Below, piece after piece: positions 6,761 to 8,115 of a stretch of 8,115 bases of DNA; position 1 is the first letter of the stretch, and each line of letters begins with the position of its first letter. A program made the position numbers and the translations under genes. The notes under the pieces were generated by a model. That model did no database searches. It had not been told where the DNA came from and saw only the letters and a program-made list of their open reading frames with translations. The stretch lies in NCBI GenBank assembly GCA_903927495.1, contig CAIYNH010000784.1, forward strand, positions 1-8,115, given 5' to 3'. The stretch is from an uncultured beta proteobacterium. Its GTDB lineage: Bacteria; Pseudomonadota; Gammaproteobacteria; Burkholderiales; Burkholderiaceae_C.

Positions 6761-7180
6761 ATGAACAGCAAAGCAAAAATCTTGGTGGTTGACGATGAAG
6801 AAGTTGTCCGGCTCAGCTTCGCCAGATCACTGGCAGGAGAGCACTGCAACGTGGAAACCGCCTGCAATGGACAGGATGCCCTGCAAGTCATGGGCCAGCG
6901 TCCTTTCGATGTTGTTTTATTGGATTTGATGATGCCTGGCATGAATGGCATGACCGTTCTTAAAGCCATCAAGCAGCAATGGCCGACCAGTGAAGTCATC
7001 ATCATCACCGGCTACCCGGCGGTTGACACAGCCAAAGAAGCTGTGATGTTAGGCGCTTACGACTACCTGGCCAAGCCAGCTGGCCCTGACGATGTCATCA
7101 ACGCCGCCAATGGGGCCATGCTCCACAAAAGGTGGGCGATGCGCCGTTACCAAGAAGGATCCTGCGCTACGTTTCAGTAG
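6761..7180 (+). CDS. Stand-alone receiver-domain response regulator 1
   Basis: A 139-residue cytosolic protein that is almost entirely one CheY-like receiver domain. The acidic pair Asp11-Asp12, phospho-acceptor Asp55 in L-L-D-L-M-M-P-G, Thr83 in I-I-T-G-Y-P and Lys105 in L-A-K-P are all present, so it should be phosphorylated by a histidine kinase. The block G-Y-P-A-V-D-T-A-K-E-A-V resembles NtrC-type receivers. There is no AAA+ or DNA-binding output domain. Only a basic tail of about 30 residues follows, including H-K-R-W-A-M-R-R-Y at 122-130. It must therefore act through protein contacts or as a phosphorelay or sink. The ATG at 6761 has GAGGT seven bases upstream. No kinase lies nearby. 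The stop codon is inside the downstream hairpin. Confidence 0.9.
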   Translation: MNSKAKILVVDDEEVVRLSFARSLAGEHCNVETACNGQDALQVMGQRPFDVVLLDLMMPGMNGMTVLKAIKQQWPTSEVIIITGYPAVDTAKEAVMLGAYDYLAKPAGPDDVINAANGAMLHKRWAMRRYQEGSCATFQ

Positions 7181-7205
7181 CGTCAGGATAAGACTTTTTC
7201 CTGAC
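7159..7205. terminator. Probable terminator between convergent genes
   Basis: A 12-bp stem with one bulged T is formed by ATCCTGCGCTAC (7159-7170) and GTAGCG-T-CAGGAT (7177-7189) around the loop GTTTCA, with a TTTTT run at 7195-7199. The receiver stop TAG (7178-7180) lies in the right arm. A second, mutually exclusive dyad, GTCAGGA (7182-7188) with TCCTGAC (7199-7205), spans the T-run and sits five bases beyond the cytochrome stop. The structure could end transcripts from both sides. The plus-strand version, with its T-run, looks the better one. Confidence 0.7.
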
Positions 7206-7209
7206 CGAC

Positions 7210-7563
7210 TCAGCGGGACAGGATCCAGTCGATGATGTTCTTGATCTCGTTGGCATCTTTGGTGGCGATTGGTTTGTGATCTTCTTCGGTACCATCGATT
7301 AGCTTGACCTTGGGCGACTTGGTCAGGGTGTCTGTCAGCTTGGCTTGTGCGTCAGCTTTGCCTTTCCATTTTTCGGCAATTTTCTTGAACGAAGTCGCCT
7401 TTTTGTCCTTGTCGATGGCGTGGCATTTGAGGCAATCGCTTTTCTTGGCCAATGACTGGGCCGCATCCGCATCGACAGCACCATATGACAGGGTCGTCAG
7501 GCTGGCTGCTGCCACACCCAAAACCGCAAGAAGCATGCGTTTTTTGGTCATTGAAGTTTTCAT
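7210..7563 (-). CDS. Small periplasmic c-type cytochrome, single haem, no Met ligand
   Basis: A 117-residue protein with a Sec signal peptide: basic K-K-R at 7-9 and hydrophobic L-L-A-V-L-G-V-A-A-A-S-L at 11-22, with likely cleavage near Gly28-Ala29. The mature part of about 88 residues has one haem-attachment motif C-L-K-C-H (44-48), followed by the S-F-K-K-I-A (58-63) and N-I-I-D-W-I-L (109-115) helices typical of class I cytochromes c. The mature part has no methionine. The only other histidine, His96 in T-E-E-D-H-K-P, lies near where the sixth haem ligand is expected, so bis-His ligation is my inference. The start at 7563 has AAAGGA just upstream and begins the signal peptide; an earlier in-frame ATG at 7626 adds an unlikely polar leader. 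It is convergent with receiver 1 and divergent from receiver 2. Its redox partner is unknown. Confidence 0.88.
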   Translation of the reverse strand: MKTSMTKKRMLLAVLGVAAASLTTLSYGAVDADAAQSLAKKSDCLKCHAIDKDKKATSFKKIAEKWKGKADAQAKLTDTLTKSPKVKLIDGTEEDHKPIATKDANEIKNIIDWILSR

Positions 7564-7687
7564 TGAAAAGTTTCCTTTACTGTTGGATTCATCGGTGAGT
7601 ATGCATTGACTCATGATCAACGCCATCGTATTGTATAAAAAAAATATTCACCGCTTTGGCATCTGATCCGCTGGGAAACCAGGCCCT

Positions 7688-7705
7688 GGCAGTAAAAATA
7701 CTGCC
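7688..7705. promoter_or_regulatory. Perfect inverted repeat, possible activator site
   Basis: GGCAGTA-AAAA-TACTGCC is a perfect 7-bp dyad with a 4-base centre. Its centre is about 120 bp upstream of the -24 element of receiver gene 2, a normal distance for a sigma-54 enhancer site, and about 133 bp upstream of the cytochrome start codon. It is followed by A residues on the plus strand and preceded by T residues on the minus strand, so it does not look like an intrinsic terminator in either direction. No identical dyad was found before receiver gene 1. Confidence 0.45.
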
Positions 7706-7772
7706 TGAAAAAAATGTACTTCAATAAATGCAACCCTCCGATCAAACTTGGATAACCCGACACTAATTTCCC

Positions 7773-7785
7773 TAAGTTATTGATA
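7773..7785 (-). promoter_or_regulatory. Putative IHF binding site upstream of receiver gene 2
   Basis: Read on the minus strand the 13-mer is TATCAATAACTTA, a full match to WATCAANNNNTTR. It ends 32 bp before the promoter GG at 7817, nearly the same as the 33 bp seen before receiver gene 1, and in the same orientation. Flanking bases are also shared: CTAATT, then CCCTAAG, in both control regions. It lies between the inverted repeat and the sigma-54 promoter, as a DNA-bending site should. Confidence 0.72.
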
Positions 7786-7815
7786 AATAAACAATTTTCA
7801 AAATAGCACAGGGAT

Positions 7816-7833
7816 TGGCACAGGGTTTGCTTA
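7816..7833 (+). promoter_or_regulatory. Sigma-54 (-24/-12) promoter of receiver gene 2
   Basis: TGGCACAGGGTTTGCTTA matches the consensus TGGCACG-N4-TTGCW at every position but one, with GG (7817-7818) and GC (7829-7830) exactly 12 bases apart. Transcription should begin near 7842, leaving a leader of about 98 bases before the ATG at 7940. The core differs from the first receiver's promoter at three of 18 positions. Confidence 0.9.
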
Positions 7834-7850
7834 ACAGGATCAAGTCCAAG

Positions 7851-7910
7851 CGCAATTTCAGCAAATTGCGGCAAAGACCGGGAATCAGAGTTAATGGCAA
7901 TTTCGCAAAT
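7851..7910 (+). promoter_or_regulatory. Structured 5' leader with alternative hairpins
   Basis: Near the predicted start of the transcript lies a perfect 8-bp hairpin, CGCAATTT (7851-7858) and AAATTGCG (7863-7870), with loop CAGC. A second copy of the left arm, GCAATTTCGCAAAT, occurs at 7897-7910, and the arm at 7863-7870 could instead pair with GGCAATTT at 7896-7903 (7 of 8 bases). The two pairings exclude each other. The leader ends in a run of eight T (7919-7926) just before the ribosome site. It could control mRNA stability or translation, or the dyad could be a DNA operator; no known riboswitch was recognised. Confidence 0.45.
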
Positions 7911-7939
7911 GAAGCAGGTTTTTTTTCAGGAGAATGATC

Positions 7940-8115
7940 ATGAGTGCACTGCGTAAAGTATTGGTTGTCGATGATGACCCTGTGGTTGGCAAAAGTTTCA
8001 ACCGTGTTCTTTCCAAAGAAAAAGGTTATGTGGTGATTACCGCCCAGAATGCTGCTGAAGCCTTGGAAAAACTCCGTGAGCAAGAGTACGACGTGGTCTT
8101 CACGGACATCAAAAT
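7940..8115 (+). CDS. Receiver-domain response regulator 2 (cut by window end)
   Basis: The first 58 residues of a CheY-like receiver are present. Acidic residues Asp11-Asp12-Asp13 lie in V-L-V-V-D-D-D-P, and the likely phospho-acceptor is Asp56 in V-V-F-T-D-I-K. The conserved Thr and Lys and any output domain lie beyond the window, so single-domain status is unknown. Two in-frame ATGs occur, at 7934 and 7940. AGGAG at 7928-7932 is one base before the first and seven before the second, so 7940 is chosen. It is not a close copy of receiver 1: the N-terminal halves share mainly the family motifs. It is driven by the sigma-54 promoter at 7816-7833. Confidence 0.88.
   Translation, partial: MSALRKVLVVDDDPVVGKSFNRVLSKEKGYVVITAQNAAEALEKLREQEYDVVFTDIK

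Larger units (their letters stand above)
7564..7939. other. Divergent control region between cytochrome and receiver gene 2
   Basis: This gap of 376 bases holds no supported gene; the small open frames here are shadows. It contains the cytochrome ribosome site (minus-strand AAAGGA), an inverted repeat at 7688-7705, an IHF-like site at 7773-7785, a sigma-54 promoter at 7816-7833 and a structured leader at 7842-7939, each listed separately. The base composition is AT-rich compared with the genes. I could not find a convincing promoter for the cytochrome on the minus strand: neither a good -35/-10 pair nor a -24/-12 pair. Confidence 0.7.

Noticed and set aside
7688..7717. Inverted repeat with following A-run as an intrinsic terminator.
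   Set aside because: On the plus strand it is followed by A, not T, and on the minus strand the T-run comes before the hairpin; no gene ends here on either strand.
1..8115. CRISPR array, tRNA or rRNA genes, complete insertion sequence.
   Set aside because: No regularly spaced repeats, cloverleaf sequences, rRNA motifs or transposase were seen on either strand.

Overview
The window looks like a chromosomal segment of a betaproteobacterium, probably Burkholderiales and most like Comamonadaceae. The basis is the gene order ribB-type/ribH/nusB/aminotransferase/ybgC/tolQ/tolR/tolA on one strand, the degenerate RibA domain fused to RibB, and moderately high GC. No database search was possible, so the taxon is an inference.

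Layout. Positions 1-600 hold no gene I can identify. At about 601-679 lies what appears to be the C-terminal scrap of a riboflavin synthase gene (ribE), with its upstream part missing or replaced. From 720 to 6439 eight tightly packed plus-strand genes follow: ribBX (DHBP synthase with a dead RibA-like domain), ribH, nusB, a class I/II aminotransferase, ybgC, tolQ, tolR and tolA. Three junctions are ATGA stop/start overlaps, so this is probably one transcription unit. It joins riboflavin synthesis, transcription antitermination and the Tol cell-envelope motor. tolB and pal, which usually follow tolA, are not present downstream.

From 6440 onward the character changes to a small signalling/electron-transfer module. 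It holds a stand-alone receiver protein (6761-7180, +), a convergent small periplasmic c-type cytochrome (7210-7563, -), and a second stand-alone receiver (7940 to the window end, +). Each receiver gene is preceded by a near-consensus sigma-54 (-24/-12) promoter. About 32-33 bp upstream of each promoter is a perfect-looking IHF consensus in the same orientation. The two control regions align over roughly 65 bp and share further short blocks upstream.

This paired sigma-54/IHF design around two effector-less receivers and a cytochrome with no methionine ligand is the most interesting part of the window. The likely reading is that one enhancer-binding protein, encoded elsewhere, co-induces both receivers. 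The intergenic regions also contain a terminator that overlaps the end of the first receiver gene, a perfect inverted repeat placed like an enhancer site, and a 5' leader with competing hairpins.
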